A model generated the notes under the pieces. The model saw nothing but the letters and a program-made list of their open reading frames with translations, ran no database searches and was not told the DNA's origin. From Pseudomonadota bacterium (GTDB lineage: Bacteria > Pseudomonadota > Gammaproteobacteria > Burkholderiales > Burkholderiaceae_C), in contig JAKOZT010000073.1 in NCBI GenBank assembly GCA_029779845.1, forward strand, positions 62,001 through 126,000: a stretch of 64,000 nt of DNA, in the 5' to 3' direction. The position numbers were made by a program, and so were the translations under genes. Of the stretch, positions 26,467-36,381 are shown in pieces. How positions within the stretch are numbered: the stretch's first letter is position 1; every line of letters starts with the position of its first letter.

Positions 26467-26500
26467 AAGGGCCTGCGCTTGCAGGCCCTTCGGCTTTCTT
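26467..26500. terminator. Intrinsic terminator between DUF3579 gene and rpsT
   Basis: A perfect 10-bp stem AAGGGCCTGC / GCAGGCCCTT with a GCTT loop (26467-26490), followed by CGGCTTTCTT. It begins 2 bp after the DUF3579 stop and could serve the convergent rpsT transcript from the other side, where TTTG follows the stem. Confidence 0.8.
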
Positions 26501-26518
26501 CCCACCCCGGGAAGTTGA

Positions 26519-26818
26519 TCAGGCGGCGGCGAGCGCCTTGACCTTGGCCGCCAGGCGGCTCTTGTGGCGCGCGGCCTTGTTCTTGTGGAAGATGCCCTTG
26601 TCGGCGACCGAGTCGATCACGCTCTGGGCGGTCTTGAAGAGGTCGGCGGCCTTGGACTTGTCGCCCGAGACGACGGCCTTCTGGACGTTCTTGATGACGG
26701 TGCGGAACTTCGAGCGCAGCGCGGTGTTGGCGGCGTTGAGCTTGACGTCCTGGCGGGCGCGCTTGCGGCCCGAGGCGATGCGAACGGTCTTCTTCTTGGC
26801 TTTGGAGGAGGTGGCCAT
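26519..26818 (-). CDS. rpsT: 30S ribosomal protein S20
   Basis: Primary 16S-binding protein of the small subunit, 99 residues, very Lys/Ala-rich. Typical start [13 protein letters not shown], then [11 protein letters not shown] and the C-terminal [17 protein letters not shown]. It is divergent from murJ, the usual betaproteobacterial arrangement. It has its own extended -10 promoter and a short leader. Confidence 0.97.
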   Translation of the reverse strand: MATSSKAKKKTVRIASGRKRARQDVKLNAANTALRSKFRTVIKNVQKAVVSGDKSKAADLFKTAQSVIDSVADKGIFHKNKAARHKSRLAAKVKALAAA

Positions 26819-26854
26819 GCTGTAGCGTCTGTCCGGGGTGGAGCAAAGACCGCG

Positions 26855-26863
26855 AATATAGCA
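26855..26863 (-). promoter_or_regulatory. Extended -10 promoter of rpsT
   Basis: On the minus strand TGCTATATT forms an extended -10 (TGn plus TATATT). The predicted start leaves a leader of about 30 nt before the rpsT ATG at 26818. No -35 match, as expected for extended -10 promoters. Confidence 0.55.
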
Positions 26864-26891
26864 CATCCGCCTCCCGGGCGGCCCGCCCCTA

Positions 26892-26897
26892 TAGAAT
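26892..26897 (+). promoter_or_regulatory. -10-like hexamer of murJ
   Basis: TAGAAT ends 11 nt before the murJ ATG (26909) with no ribosome-binding site between, implying a leaderless or near-leaderless transcript. Confidence 0.4.
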
Positions 26898-26908
26898 CCG
26901 CCGCTTCC

Positions 26909-28465
26909 ATGAACCTGCTGCGGGCCGCCTCCACCGTCTCCCTGTTCACGCTGGCCTCGCGCATCACCGGGCTCGCCCGCGAGGCGATCGTCGCCGCCGC
27001 CTTCGGCGCCGGTGGCTACATGGACGCCTTCCAGGTCGCGTTCCGCATCCCGAACCTGCTGCGCCGGCTGTTCGCCGAAGGCGCCTTCTCGCAGGCCTTC
27101 GTGCCCATCCTCGCCGAGGCGCGCGCACGCGAGGGCGACGAAGTCACGCACCGGCTGGTCGACGCGGTCGCCACCGTGCTGTTCTGGGCGCTGCTGGCCA
27201 CCTGCGCGGTCGGTGTGCTCGCCGCGCCGCTGGTGGTCTGGGCGATCGCCTCCGGGCTGCAGCGCTTCGACGACGCGGTGCTGATGACGCGCGTGATGTT
27301 CCCCTACATCGGCTTCATGTCGCTGGTGGCGCTCTCGGCCGGCATCCTCAACACCTGGAAGCGCTTCGCGGTGCCGGCGGCCACGCCGGTGCTGCTGAAC
27401 CTCGCGGTGATCGCCGCCGCCTGGGGCCTTGCGCCGCTGTTCGCCCGCCACGGCATCGAGCCGATCTACGCGCTGGCCGTCGGCGTGATGGGCGGCGGCG
27501 TGCTGCAGCTCGCGGTGCAGCTGCCGGCGCTGGCGCGCATCGGCTGCCTGCCGCGCATCGGCCTGGCGCCGGGCGCGCTGCGCGCCGCCTTCGCGCACCC
27601 GGGCGTCGGGCGCGTGCTCAAGCAGATGGCGCCGGCGCTGCTGGGCGTCTCGGTGGCGCAGCTGTCGCTGCTGATCAACACGCAGATCGCCTCGCACCAG
27701 GGCGTCGGCGCGGTGTCGTGGCTGACCTATGCCGACCGGCTGATGGAGTTCCCGACCGCCTTGCTCGGCGTGGCGCTGGGCGTGGTGCTGCTGCCGCAGC
27801 TCTCGGCGGCGCAGGCCGGGGGCGACTCGGCGCGCTACTCGGGCCTGCTCGACTGGGGCCTGCGCCTCGTGCTGCTGCTGGCGCTGCCCTGCGCGGTGGC
27901 GCTGCTGGTGTTCCCGCAGGCGCTGGTGGCGGTGCTGTACCACTACGGCGCGATCACGCCGCGCGACGTCGAGCGCACCTCGCTGGCGCTGATGGGCTAC
28001 GGCGTCGGGCTGATGGGGCTGGTGGGCGTGAAGATCCTCGCGCCGGGCTTCTACGCGCGCCAGGACATCCGCACGCCGGTGCGCATCGCGATCGTCGTGC
28101 TGGTGCTGACGCAGGCGATGAACCTGCTGTTCGTGCCGAAGCTGGGCCACGCCGGGCTGGCGCTGTCGATCGGCCTGGGCGCGCTGCTCAATGCCGCCTG
28201 GCTCTACACCGGCCTGCGCCGCAAGGGGCTGTACACGCCCGAGCCGGGCTGGGCGCTGTTCGCGCTGCGCATCGTGCTGGCCTGCGCGCTGATGGGCGCG
28301 GCGCTGTGGTGGGCGTCGGGCGCGATCGACTGGATCGCCCTGCGGGCGCAGCCCTGGACGCGCGTCGGGCTGCTCGCCGCCTGCATCGCTGGGGCGGTGG
28401 TTTTGTACTTCGCGGTGCTGCTGGGCAGCGGCCTCAAGCTTCGACAATTCATGCGCCGCGGCTAA
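26909..28465 (+). CDS. murJ: Lipid II flippase MurJ (MviN)
   Basis: MurJ moves lipid II across the inner membrane for peptidoglycan synthesis. The 518-residue protein is strongly hydrophobic with about 14 helices. The N-terminus ([20 protein letters not shown]) and [18 protein letters not shown] are characteristic. The ATG at 26909 has no Shine-Dalgarno. The next gene starts 9 bp downstream. Confidence 0.96.
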   Translation: MNLLRAASTVSLFTLASRITGLAREAIVAAAFGAGGYMDAFQVAFRIPNLLRRLFAEGAFSQAFVPILAEARAREGDEVTHRLVDAVATVLFWALLATCAVGVLAAPLVVWAIASGLQRFDDAVLMTRVMFPYIGFMSLVALSAGILNTWKRFAVPAATPVLLNLAVIAAAWGLAPLFARHGIEPIYALAVGVMGGGVLQLAVQLPALARIGCLPRIGLAPGALRAAFAHPGVGRVLKQMAPALLGVSVAQLSLLINTQIASHQGVGAVSWLTYADRLMEFPTALLGVALGVVLLPQLSAAQAGGDSARYSGLLDWGLRLVLLLALPCAVALLVFPQALVAVLYHYGAITPRDVERTSLALMGYGVGLMGLVGVKILAPGFYARQDIRTPVRIAIVVLVLTQAMNLLFVPKLGHAGLALSIGLGALLNAAWLYTGLRRKGLYTPEPGWALFALRIVLACALMGAALWWASGAIDWIALRAQPWTRVGLLAACIAGAVVLYFAVLLGSGLKLRQFMRRG

Positions 28466-28474
28466 ACTGGCTTC

Positions 28475-29344
28475 ATGGCCGGTCCGCTGCAGTTCGAGGC
28501 GCCCAGCGCGCTGGAGTACTTCGCCTCCCTCGTGGCCGACGATGCCAGCCTGCCGCTGCTCGAAGCGGCCGTCTCGATCGCGCAGGACGAGTACCCCGAT
28601 CTCGACGTGCAAGGCGTGCTGGCCGAGATCGACGCGCTGGCCGCCAAGCTCAAGCGCCGCATCCCGGCCGATGCCGTGGCCCTGCAGCGGCTGCGCTGGC
28701 TGAACCGCTTCTTCTTCCACGAGCTGGGCTTCGCCGGCAACGTCAACGACTACTACGACCCCGGCAACAGCTACCTGCACCGCGTGGTGCAGACGCGCCG
28801 CGGCATCCCGATCACGCTGGCGGTGCTGTACGCGGAGCTGGCCGCGCAGATCGGCCTGCATGCGCGCGGCGTGTCCTTCCCGGGGCACTTCCTCGTCAAG
28901 CTGAAGATGTCGCAGGGCGAGGTGGTGATCGACCCGTTCACCGGGCAATCCCTCTCGCGCGAGGAACTCGACGAGCTGCTGCTGCCGTACAAGCGCAGCC
29001 GCGGCCTGACCGGCGAGTTCGACGCGCCGCTCGGCCTGTTCCTGCAGGCCGCGCCAGCGCGCGACGTGATCGCGCGCATGCTGCGCAACCTGAAGGAGAT
29101 CCACCGCGCCGCGCAGGACTGGCCGCGCCTCGTGGCGGCGGCCAACCGCCTCGTGCTGCTGCTGCCGCAGGCCTGGGAGGAGCGGCGCGACCGCGGCCTG
29201 GCCTACGCCGAGCTGGGCATGAACGGCTCGGCCGCGGGCGACCTGGCCGACTACCTCGAGCACGCCGGGCCGGCGCAGGACCGCGCCGCGATCGCCGCGC
29301 GGCTGGCCGAGCTGCGCCGCCAGGGCTCGCCGCGCCTGCATTGA
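28475..29344 (+). CDS. SirB1-like transglutaminase-fold/TPR protein
   Basis: A 289-residue protein of the SirB1 family: an N-terminal transglutaminase-like region ([32 protein letters not shown]) and a C-terminal helical tetratricopeptide-like part (from about 195, [17 protein letters not shown]). The position of a catalytic cysteine is not obvious, so it is probably not a protease. The role is unknown. It follows murJ by 9 bp; a TAAACT hexamer at 28463-28468 includes the murJ stop and may be a second promoter or chance. Confidence 0.85.
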   Translation: MAGPLQFEAPSALEYFASLVADDASLPLLEAAVSIAQDEYPDLDVQGVLAEIDALAAKLKRRIPADAVALQRLRWLNRFFFHELGFAGNVNDYYDPGNSYLHRVVQTRRGIPITLAVLYAELAAQIGLHARGVSFPGHFLVKLKMSQGEVVIDPFTGQSLSREELDELLLPYKRSRGLTGEFDAPLGLFLQAAPARDVIARMLRNLKEIHRAAQDWPRLVAAANRLVLLLPQAWEERRDRGLAYAELGMNGSAAGDLADYLEHAGPAQDRAAIAARLAELRRQGSPRLH

Positions 29345-29374
29345 GCGCCGGAGCGTCCGCGCGGGCCCGCCCCG

Positions 29375-29380
29375 TAGAAT
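29375..29380 (+). promoter_or_regulatory. -10-like hexamer of the AI-2E permease gene
   Basis: TAGAAT ends 10 nt before ATG 29391; no Shine-Dalgarno between. Would give a transcript starting about 3 nt before the start codon and serving the downstream hda-HAD-pcnB-folK chain. Confidence 0.4.
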
Positions 29381-29390
29381 GCGCGGCCGC

Positions 29391-30452
29391 ATGACACCGA
29401 CCCCCGCACAACGCCGCGGCCTCGCCTGGGCCGCCATCGCCGTCGCCGCCACGCTGCTGCTGTGGCTGCTGGCGCCGGTGCTCACGCCCTTCGTCGTCGG
29501 CGCGGTGCTGGCCTACGCGCTGCACCCCGCCGTCGAGCGCCTCGCGGCGCGGCGCGTGCCACGCCTGGCGGCGGTGCTGCTGGTGGAGGTGCTGTTCATC
29601 GTCGTGCTGGCCGCGGTGCTGCTGCTGATCGTGCCGATCATCTCCAAGGAGCTGCCGATGCTGCGCGAGCAGATCCCGGTGCTGGCCGACAAGCTCAACC
29701 GCAGCGTCGCGCCCTGGCTGGCGCAGTTCGGCATCCACGTGCAGCTGGACATCCCCGGCATCAAGGCCTTCGTGCTCAAGTACCTCGACGCCAACCTGGA
29801 AGACGGGCTGGCCGCCGCGCTCAGCTCGGCGCGCATCGGCGGCAGCATCGTGCTGGCGCTGATCGGCAACCTGGTGCTGGTGCCGGTGGTGCTGTTCTAC
29901 CTGCTCGACGACTGGCCGCGCCTGGTGGCGCACGTGCACTCGCTGGTCCCGCCGCGCATGCGCGAGGGCGTGGTCGGCTTCCTCGACGAATGCGATGCCG
30001 TGCTCGGCCAGTACCTGCGCGGCCAGCTGCTGGTGATGCTGAGCATGGCGGCCTTCTACAGCATCGGCCTGACGCTGTTCGGCTTCGACCTGGCGCTGCC
30101 GGTGGGCGTGTTCACCGGCCTGGCGATGATCATCCCCTACCTTGGCTTCGGCCTCGGGCTGGTGCTGGCGCTGCTCGCCGGGCTGCTGCAGTTCGCCAGC
30201 TGGTACGGGCTGGTGGCGGTGGCGGTGGTGTTCGGCGTCGGCCAGCTGGTCGAGAGCCTGTGGCTGACGCCGCGCCTGGTCGGCGAGCGCATCGGCATGA
30301 ACCCGCTGATGGTGATCTTCGCGCTGCTCGCCTTCGGCCACCTGTTCGGCTTCGTCGGCGTGCTGATCGCGCTGCCGGTCAGCGCGCTGCTGGTGGTGGC
30401 GGTGCGGCGCGTGCGGGCGGCCTACCTCGCCAGCCCCCTGTACGGCGGATGA
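29391..30452 (+). CDS. AI-2E-family (PerM-like) membrane transporter
   Basis: A 353-residue membrane protein of the AI-2 exporter/PerM family, with N-terminal helices, a periplasmic-type middle (residues about 90-150) and a C-terminal helix bundle with [18 protein letters not shown] and [20 protein letters not shown] typical of the family. Substrate is unknown; members include Na+(Li+)/H+ antiporters. ATG 29391 is preferred over ATG 29379. The stop overlaps the hda start (ATGA). Confidence 0.9.
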   Translation: MTPTPAQRRGLAWAAIAVAATLLLWLLAPVLTPFVVGAVLAYALHPAVERLAARRVPRLAAVLLVEVLFIVVLAAVLLLIVPIISKELPMLREQIPVLADKLNRSVAPWLAQFGIHVQLDIPGIKAFVLKYLDANLEDGLAAALSSARIGGSIVLALIGNLVLVPVVLFYLLDDWPRLVAHVHSLVPPRMREGVVGFLDECDAVLGQYLRGQLLVMLSMAAFYSIGLTLFGFDLALPVGVFTGLAMIIPYLGFGLGLVLALLAGLLQFASWYGLVAVAVVFGVGQLVESLWLTPRLVGERIGMNPLMVIFALLAFGHLFGFVGVLIALPVSALLVVAVRRVRAAYLASPLYGG

Positions 30453-31132
30453 AGCAGTTGCCGCTGGCCATCGGCGCGATCGGCGACGGCCCCGAACAGA
30501 GCTTCGCGAGCTGGCTGGCCGGGCCCAACGCCGCGGCGCTGGCGCACCTGCAAGGCGGCGGCGTGCAGCGCGCGCCGGTGAGCTACCTGTGGGGCGCCAG
30601 CGGCGCCGGCAAGACGCACCTGCTGCGCGCGCTGGCGCGCCAGCTGCGCGCGCAGGGCCAGCGCAGCGGCTGGTTCGAGCCGACGACGCCACTGCCGTGG
30701 ACGCTGGCCGAAGACTGGTCGCTGATCCTGATCGACGACTGCCAGGGCCTCGACGCGGCGCGCCAGCACGCCGCCTTCGCGCTGTTCGTCGACGCGGCCA
30801 CGCACGGCATCCCGCTGGCCGCCGCCGGCCGCCTGCCGCCCGTCGACCTGCCGCTGCGCGAAGACCTGCGCACGCGCCTGGGCTGGGGCCCGGTGTTCGC
30901 GCTGCAGCCGCTGGCCGAGGCCGAGATGCGCGCCGCGCTGCGCCGCGAGGCGGACCGGCGCGGCGTGTTCCTCTCCGACGAGGTGATGGACTATCTGCTG
31001 ACGCGCTTCGAGCGCAACCTCAAGCCTCTGATGGCGCAGCTCGACCGGCTCGACCGTTTCTCGCTGGCCAACAAGCGCGCCATCACCGTGCCCATGCTCA
31101 AGCTGATGCTCGCCGAGGAGGGCACAGCGTGA
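30449..31132 (+). CDS. hda: DnaA regulatory inactivator Hda
   Basis: Hda, bound to the DNA clamp, stimulates hydrolysis of DnaA-bound ATP and so prevents re-initiation of replication. The 227-residue AAA+ protein has the clamp-binding motif QLPL at residues 3-6, Walker A GASGAGKT (49-56) and Walker B LILIDDCQ. It overlaps the permease stop (ATGA), and its own stop overlaps the next start (GTGA). Confidence 0.93.
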   Translation: MKQLPLAIGAIGDGPEQSFASWLAGPNAAALAHLQGGGVQRAPVSYLWGASGAGKTHLLRALARQLRAQGQRSGWFEPTTPLPWTLAEDWSLILIDDCQGLDAARQHAAFALFVDAATHGIPLAAAGRLPPVDLPLREDLRTRLGWGPVFALQPLAEAEMRAALRREADRRGVFLSDEVMDYLLTRFERNLKPLMAQLDRLDRFSLANKRAITVPMLKLMLAEEGTA

Positions 31133-31809
31133 GTTCATTGAACCTGGCGCTGTTCGACCTCGACGAGACGCTGCTGCCGCTCGACTCCGACCACGCCTGG
31201 GGCGAGTTCGTGATCCGCCTCGGCTGGGTCGACGAGGCGGCGTTCCGCCGGCGCAACGACGAGTTCTTCGCCCAGTACAAGGCCGGCGCGCTGGACATCC
31301 ACGCCTATGTCGAATTCACCACCGCGCCGCTGCGCGAGCGCGGCCCCGAGGCGGCCGCGGCGGCGCACGCGCAGTTCATGCGCGAGGTGATCGCGCCGGC
31401 GCTGCGCCCGGCCGCGCTGGAACTGGTGCGCGAGCACCAGCGGCGCGGCGACGCGGTGGCGCTGGTGACCGCCACCAACGACTTCGTCACCGCGCCGATC
31501 GCGCGCGCCTTCGGCATCGAAACGCTGATCGCGGTGCGGCTCGAACGCGGCCCGGGCGCTACCATCACGGGCCGCATCGCCGGCACGCCGAGCTACCGCG
31601 AGGGCAAGGTGGCGCGGGTCGGGCAGTGGCTGGCCGAGTCGGGCCGGGGCTGGAGTGACTTCGAGCGCATCAGCGTCTACAGCGACTCGCCCAACGACCT
31701 GCCGCTGCTCGAGCGCGCCACCGACCCGGTGGCGACCAACCCGTCGCCGGCGCTCGAAGCGGTGGCGCGCGAGCGCGGCTGGCGCATCCTCAGACTCTTC
31801 GAAGAATGA
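31129..31809 (+). CDS. HAD-superfamily subfamily IB phosphatase
   Basis: A 226-residue HAD-IB hydrolase resembling SerB. Motif I FDLDETLL (D10, D12), motif II VTATN, motif III lysine in YREGKVARV and motif IV YSDSPNDLPLL are all present, so it should be an active phosphatase; substrate unknown. The start is GTG 31129 within the hda stop. Its stop overlaps the pcnB start (ATGA). This hda-HAD-pcnB order is common in Burkholderiales. Confidence 0.9.
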   Translation: MSSLNLALFDLDETLLPLDSDHAWGEFVIRLGWVDEAAFRRRNDEFFAQYKAGALDIHAYVEFTTAPLRERGPEAAAAAHAQFMREVIAPALRPAALELVREHQRRGDAVALVTATNDFVTAPIARAFGIETLIAVRLERGPGATITGRIAGTPSYREGKVARVGQWLAESGRGWSDFERISVYSDSPNDLPLLERATDPVATNPSPALEAVARERGWRILRLFEE

Positions 31810-33305
31810 TCAAGAAATTCATCGACAAGCTGCTCGGCAAGAGCACCCCGACGAAGAAGGCCGGCGCCGCGGCGCGCGGCAAGCGCGTCGAGGTGGGCAA
31901 GGAGCAGCACGGCATCGACCTCGCGCTCGTCGACGAGCGCGCCATCAAGGTGGTCAAGACGCTCGCCGACGCCGGCCACGAGGCCTACATCGTCGGCGGC
32001 GCGGTGCGCGACCTGCTGCTCGGGCTGCGCCCCAAGGACTTCGACGTCGCTACCAGCGCGACGCCCGAGGAGGTCAAGGCGCTGTTCCGGCGCGCCTTCA
32101 TCATCGGGCGGCGCTTTCGCATCGTGCACGTGGTGTTCGGGCGCGGGCGCGACCACGAGGTGATCGAGGTCTCGACCTTCCGCGCGCTGATCGACGCGAG
32201 CGCCGAGCAGGTGGCCGGCAACGAGAAGACCTCCAAGGGCGAACTGGCCGACAAGACCAGCGTGGTCGACGCCAGCGGGCGCGTGCTGCGCGACAACGTC
32301 TGGGGCCCACAGATCGAGGACGCGGCGCGGCGCGACTTCACCGTCAACGCGATGTACTACGACCCGCAGCGCGAGCTGCTGGTCGACTACCACGGCGGCC
32401 TGGCCGATGCGAAGAAGAAGCTGCTGCGCATGATCGGCGACCCGGCCACGCGCTACCGCGAAGACCCGGTGCGCATCATCCGCGTGGTGCGCTTCGCGGC
32501 CAAGCTCGGCTTCGAGATCGAACCGAAGACACGCGCGCCGATCCAGGAGATGGCCGCGCTGCTCGACAACGTGCCGGCCTCGCGCACCTTCGACGAGATG
32601 ATCAAGCTGCTGCAGACCGGCCACGCGCTGGCGAGCATCGAGCAGCTGCGCAAGCAGGGCCTGCACCGCGGCGTGTTCCCGGTGCTCGACGTGGCGCTCG
32701 ACGAGGCGCAGCGCCACGACGGCCGCGAGAAGTTCGTGCAGCTCGCGCTGGCCGACACCGACCGGCGCGTCGGCGAGGGCAAGCCGGTGGCGCCGAGCTT
32801 CATGCTCGCCTGCATGCTGTGGCACGACGTGCAGGAGCGCTGGAAGACGATCCGCGCCAAGGGCGAAGCGCCGCTCCCGGCCCTGCAGCAGGCCATCGAT
32901 GCCGCCTTCGACGCGCGCATCGGCGACATCTCCGGGCGCGGCAAGCTGGCCGCCGACATGCGCGAGATCTGGATGATGCAGCCGCGCTTCGAGCGCCGCG
33001 GCGGCCGTGCGCCGTACTCGCTGGCCGAGCAGCCGCGCTTCCGTGCCGGCTTCGACTTCCTGCGCCTGCGCGCCGACGCCGGCGAGGTCGACGCCGAGCT
33101 GGCCGAGTGGTGGGAAGACTTCTCGCTGGGCAGCGACGAGGAGCGCGAGGCGCTGATCGAGACCGCGCGCGAGCGCGAGGGCCAGCGCCGCACCGGCGGC
33201 GGCGCGGCGGGCGAGGGCGGCGAGCCGGCGAAGAGGAAGCGCCGCCGCCGCCGCAAGCCGGCGGGCGCCGCCGACTCGCCGCCGCCGGCGGCCGACGCGG
33301 CCTGA
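31806..33305 (+). CDS. pcnB: Poly(A) polymerase I
   Basis: Adds 3' poly(A) tails that promote RNA decay. The 499-residue class II nucleotidyltransferase has IVGGAVRDLLLG (63-73) and the catalytic D78 and D80 in KDFDVAT, RRFRIVHVVFGRG, and a Lys/Arg-rich tail (about 478-490) typical of PcnB rather than CCA-adding enzyme. It overlaps the HAD gene by 4 bp and precedes folK by 6 bp. Confidence 0.94.
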   Translation: MIKKFIDKLLGKSTPTKKAGAAARGKRVEVGKEQHGIDLALVDERAIKVVKTLADAGHEAYIVGGAVRDLLLGLRPKDFDVATSATPEEVKALFRRAFIIGRRFRIVHVVFGRGRDHEVIEVSTFRALIDASAEQVAGNEKTSKGELADKTSVVDASGRVLRDNVWGPQIEDAARRDFTVNAMYYDPQRELLVDYHGGLADAKKKLLRMIGDPATRYREDPVRIIRVVRFAAKLGFEIEPKTRAPIQEMAALLDNVPASRTFDEMIKLLQTGHALASIEQLRKQGLHRGVFPVLDVALDEAQRHDGREKFVQLALADTDRRVGEGKPVAPSFMLACMLWHDVQERWKTIRAKGEAPLPALQQAIDAAFDARIGDISGRGKLAADMREIWMMQPRFERRGGRAPYSLAEQPRFRAGFDFLRLRADAGEVDAELAEWWEDFSLGSDEEREALIETAREREGQRRTGGGAAGEGGEPAKRKRRRRRKPAGAADSPPPAADAA

Positions 33306-33311
33306 GCCGAC

Positions 33312-33797
33312 GTGGGCCCGAGCCTCGCTTACGTCGGCATGGGCGCCAACCTCGGCGAGGCGCGCGCCGCGCTCGCTTCCGCGCTCGATGCGCTGGCGGC
33401 GCTGCCCGGCACCGAGCTGCTGCGCCGTTCGTCGCTCTGGCGCAGCGCGCCGGTCGATTCGAGCGGGCCGGACTACCTCAACGCGGTGGCCGAATTGCGC
33501 ACCACGCTCGCGCCCCTCGAACTGCTGCACCGGTTGCAGGCCATCGAACTCGCGCACGGCCGCGAGCGCCCCTACCGCAACGCGCCGCGCACGCTCGACC
33601 TCGACCTGCTGCTGCACGGCGGACAAAGCCTCGCCACCGCCGAGCTGACGCTGCCGCATCCGCGCGCCCACCAGCGCGCCTTCGTGCTGGCGCCGCTCGC
33701 CGAGCTGGCGCCGCAGCTGGACATCCCCGGCCACGGCAGCGCGGCATCGCTGCTGGCGCGCGTGGCCGACCAACGCATCGAAAGGCTGGCCGCATGA
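33312..33797 (+). CDS. folK: 2-amino-4-hydroxy-6-hydroxymethyldihydropteridine pyrophosphokinase
   Basis: Transfers pyrophosphate from ATP to the pterin in folate synthesis. 161 residues; GxGANLG near the N-terminus (YVGMGANLG) and the catalytic metal-binding [13 protein letters not shown] are intact, as is [13 protein letters not shown]. The start is GTG 33312. The pcnB-folK pair is a common order. The stop overlaps the next start (ATGA). Confidence 0.95.
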   Translation: MGPSLAYVGMGANLGEARAALASALDALAALPGTELLRRSSLWRSAPVDSSGPDYLNAVAELRTTLAPLELLHRLQAIELAHGRERPYRNAPRTLDLDLLLHGGQSLATAELTLPHPRAHQRAFVLAPLAELAPQLDIPGHGSAASLLARVADQRIERLAA

Positions 33798-34147
33798 ACG
33801 GCATTCCCATCCCCTTGCAGACCATCCTGCTGCTGGCCGCGTCGAACGTCTTCATGACCTTCGCCTGGTACGGCCACCTGAAGAACCTCGCCGCCAAGCC
33901 CTGGTACATCGCCGCGATGATCAGCTGGGGCATCGCGTTGTTCGAATACCTGCTGCAGGTGCCGGCCAACCGCATCGGCTTTGCCGGCGGCATCTCGCTG
34001 GCGCAGCTGAAGATCATGCAGGAGGTGATCACGCTGGCGGTGTTCGTGCCCTTCGCGGTGTTCTTCATGCAGCAGCCCTTCAAGCTCGATTTCATCTGGG
34101 CCGGGCTGTGCCTGGTGGGCGCCGTCTACTTCATCTTCCGCGCCTGA
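33794..34147 (+). CDS. DMT-like small membrane protein (DUF486)
   Basis: A 117-residue protein with four predicted helices, DUF486 family: [57 protein letters not shown]. Function unknown; the fold resembles small multidrug-type transporters. It overlaps folK by 4 bp, so it ends the hda-pcnB-folK unit. Confidence 0.88.
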   Translation: MNGIPIPLQTILLLAASNVFMTFAWYGHLKNLAAKPWYIAAMISWGIALFEYLLQVPANRIGFAGGISLAQLKIMQEVITLAVFVPFAVFFMQQPFKLDFIWAGLCLVGAVYFIFRA

Positions 34148-34215
34148 ACCGGGCCCGGCCAGCGGCTACACTCGCCCGGTTTCGAGCGTGTGACGACAAG
34201 GAAGGGGTCCGAGGG

Positions 34216-34863
34216 ATGCTGTTCGGCAAGCTGCTGCCGCGTGAGGGCAATTTCTTCGAGCTGTTCAACCAGCACGGCACGCACATCGTCGAAGGCGCGC
34301 GCGCTTTCATCCTGCTGATCCAGAACTACGCCGACGCCGACCTGCGCGAGAAGCACGCCGGCGAGGTGGTCAACGCCGAGCGCAGCGCCGACCGCGTCAC
34401 CGCCGAGGTCAACCGGCTGCTGCACAAGACCTTCATCACGCCGATCGACCGCGAGCAGATCCACGGCCTGATCAACGCGATGGACGACATCCTCGACCTG
34501 CTGCAGGACGCCACCGAGACGATGTCTCTGTACGACGTGCGCGCGATGACCGAGGAGGTGCTGCGCCTGGGCGACCTGTCGGCCAAGTGCTGCGAGCGCG
34601 TGCAGCACGCGGTGTCGCTGCTGCCCAAGATCAGCCAGCAGGCCACCGCCGAGGCGGCGATCAAGACCTGCGAGGAGATCGACAAGCTCGAGAGCGACGC
34701 CGACCGCGTGATGCGCAGCGCGATGTCCAAGCTGTTCCGCGAGGAGACCGACGTGCGCGAACTGATCAAGCTCAAGGCGATCTACGAGCAGCTCGAATCC
34801 ATCTCCGACCGCTGCGAGGACGTGGCCAACCTGATCGAGGGCATCGTCCTCGAGAACGCCTGA
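34216..34863 (+). CDS. DUF47 (PhoU-like) Pit accessory protein
   Basis: A 215-residue helical protein of DUF47, related to PhoU and usually encoded before pit genes. Start MLFGKLLPREGNFFELF is typical; ATG 34216 has GAGGG close upstream. It probably regulates the phosphate transporter encoded 27 bp downstream. A TACACT hexamer at 34167-34172 could be its promoter. Confidence 0.92.
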   Translation: MLFGKLLPREGNFFELFNQHGTHIVEGARAFILLIQNYADADLREKHAGEVVNAERSADRVTAEVNRLLHKTFITPIDREQIHGLINAMDDILDLLQDATETMSLYDVRAMTEEVLRLGDLSAKCCERVQHAVSLLPKISQQATAEAAIKTCEEIDKLESDADRVMRSAMSKLFREETDVRELIKLKAIYEQLESISDRCEDVANLIEGIVLENA

Positions 34864-34890
34864 ACCGGGCCTCGCACGCCCCGCGCCGAC

Positions 34891-35904
34891 ATGGACAGCA
34901 TCCAGACTGCCTTCTGGGTCGTGGCGCTGCTCGTCGTTCTGGCGGTGGTGTTCGACTTCATGAACGGCTTCCACGACGCGGCGAACTCGATCGCCACCGT
35001 CGTCTCCACCGGCGTGCTCAAGCCGCAGCAGGCGGTGCTGTTCGCGGCCTTCTTCAACGTCGTCGCGATCTTCATCTTCCAGCTCAAGGTCGCGGCCACC
35101 ATCGGCAAGGGCATCGCGGTGCCGGGCGTGGTCGACCACCACGTGGTGTTCGGCGCGCTGATCGGCGCGATCGCCTGGAACGTGGTCACCTGGTGGTACG
35201 GCATCCCGTCGAGCTCGTCGCACGCGCTGATCGGCGGCATCGTCGGCGCGGTGATCGCCAAGTCGGGCGCCGGCTCGCTGGTGGCCGGCGGCGTGTTCAA
35301 GACGGTGGCCTTCATCTTCGTCTCGCCGCTGCTGGGCTTCGTGTTCGGCTCGCTGCTGATGGTGGCGGTGGCGCACCTGTTCCGGCGCGTGCCGCCGCTG
35401 CGCGTGGACAACTGGTTCCGCCGCCTGCAGCTGTTCTCGGCCGGCTTGTACAGCCTCGGCCACGGCGGCAACGACGCTCAGAAGACCATCGGCATCATCT
35501 GGATGCTGCTGATCGCCGCCGGCTACTCGTCGGCCGACGACACGCTGCCGCCGGTCTGGACGATCTGGGTCTGCTACATCGCCATCGGCATGGGCACGAT
35601 GTTCGGCGGCTGGCGCATCGTCAAGACGATGGGCCAGAAGATCACCAAGCTCAAGCCGGTGGGCGGCTTCTGCGCCGAGGCCGGCGGCGCGATGACCCTC
35701 TTCATCGCCACGAGCCTGGGCATCCCGGTGTCGACCACGCACACCATCACCGGCGCGATCGTCGGCGTCGGCTCGGTGCGGCGCGCTTCCTCGGTGCGCT
35801 GGGGCATCGCCGGCAACATCGTGTGGGCCTGGATCTTCACGATCCCGGCCTCGGCCTTCGTCGCGGGCGTGTTCTACTGGATCAGCCTGGCGCTGTTCGA
35901 GTGA
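34891..35904 (+). CDS. pit: Inorganic phosphate transporter, Pit family
   Basis: A 337-residue low-affinity phosphate/cation symporter. The two inverted PiT signatures are FMNGFHDAANSIATVVSTG and GHGGNDAQKTIGI, with SSSHALIGGIVGA and PVSTTHTITGAIVG matching the paired family repeats. About ten helices. Operonic with the DUF47 gene. It converges on the TM2 gene across a 42-bp gap holding a 5-bp CCCCG/CGGGG hairpin. Confidence 0.95.
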   Translation: MDSIQTAFWVVALLVVLAVVFDFMNGFHDAANSIATVVSTGVLKPQQAVLFAAFFNVVAIFIFQLKVAATIGKGIAVPGVVDHHVVFGALIGAIAWNVVTWWYGIPSSSSHALIGGIVGAVIAKSGAGSLVAGGVFKTVAFIFVSPLLGFVFGSLLMVAVAHLFRRVPPLRVDNWFRRLQLFSAGLYSLGHGGNDAQKTIGIIWMLLIAAGYSSADDTLPPVWTIWVCYIAIGMGTMFGGWRIVKTMGQKITKLKPVGGFCAEAGGAMTLFIATSLGIPVSTTHTITGAIVGVGSVRRASSVRWGIAGNIVWAWIFTIPASAFVAGVFYWISLALFE

Positions 35905-35946
35905 GGCAGCGCGGCCGGCCAGCCCCCGCGGCCGGGGACGCCATGG

Positions 35947-36381
35947 CTACTGGCTCAGTTTGCGGCTTTCTTCCACCTGCCACTCGAAGTAGCGCTGGCC
36001 GCTGAAGGCCACCGAGGCCATCAGCGCGGCGGCGCCGAGCATCAGCGCGACGATCGCGCCGAGCACCGGGCCCCAGCGCGTGGCGTGCACCGGCGCGCCG
36101 GGGTTGTGGCGCGCATCCCATTTTTCGTCGGGCGTCAGGCCGTAGACGATCGCGGCGAGCATGCCGGCGGCGATCGTGAAGCCCAGCAGCGGGATCAGCA
36201 GCCAGGCGAGCTTGTCGTCCTGGCCCAGCTCGTTCATGCGCTGCACGCCGGCCAGGCCCAGCAGCGCCAGCGGCACGTGCAGCCAGCCCCAGCGGTCGCG
36301 CAGGCCGTGCAGGTAGAAGCGGTGCAGGCCGAAGGTGCCGCCGAGCACCGCGATCCAGGTCGCCAGCGTCTTGGACTTCAT
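35947..36381 (-). CDS. TM2-domain membrane protein
   Basis: A 144-residue protein with a TM2 signature (GGTFGLHRFYLHG), several hydrophobic segments and a small cytoplasmic linker (DEKWDARHNPG). Function unknown. The start ATG overlaps the upstream GNAT stop (ATGA), so the two are coupled. Confidence 0.82.
   Translation of the reverse strand: MKSKTLATWIAVLGGTFGLHRFYLHGLRDRWGWLHVPLALLGLAGVQRMNELGQDDKLAWLLIPLLGFTIAAGMLAAIVYGLTPDEKWDARHNPGAPVHATRWGPVLGAIVALMLGAAALMASVAFSGQRYFEWQVEESRKLSQ

Noticed and set aside
28463..28468. Independent promoter for the SirB1-like gene as a firm call
   Set aside because: The TAAACT hexamer contains the murJ stop codon and the genes are 9 bp apart, so co-transcription explains it equally well; counted only within the general pattern.
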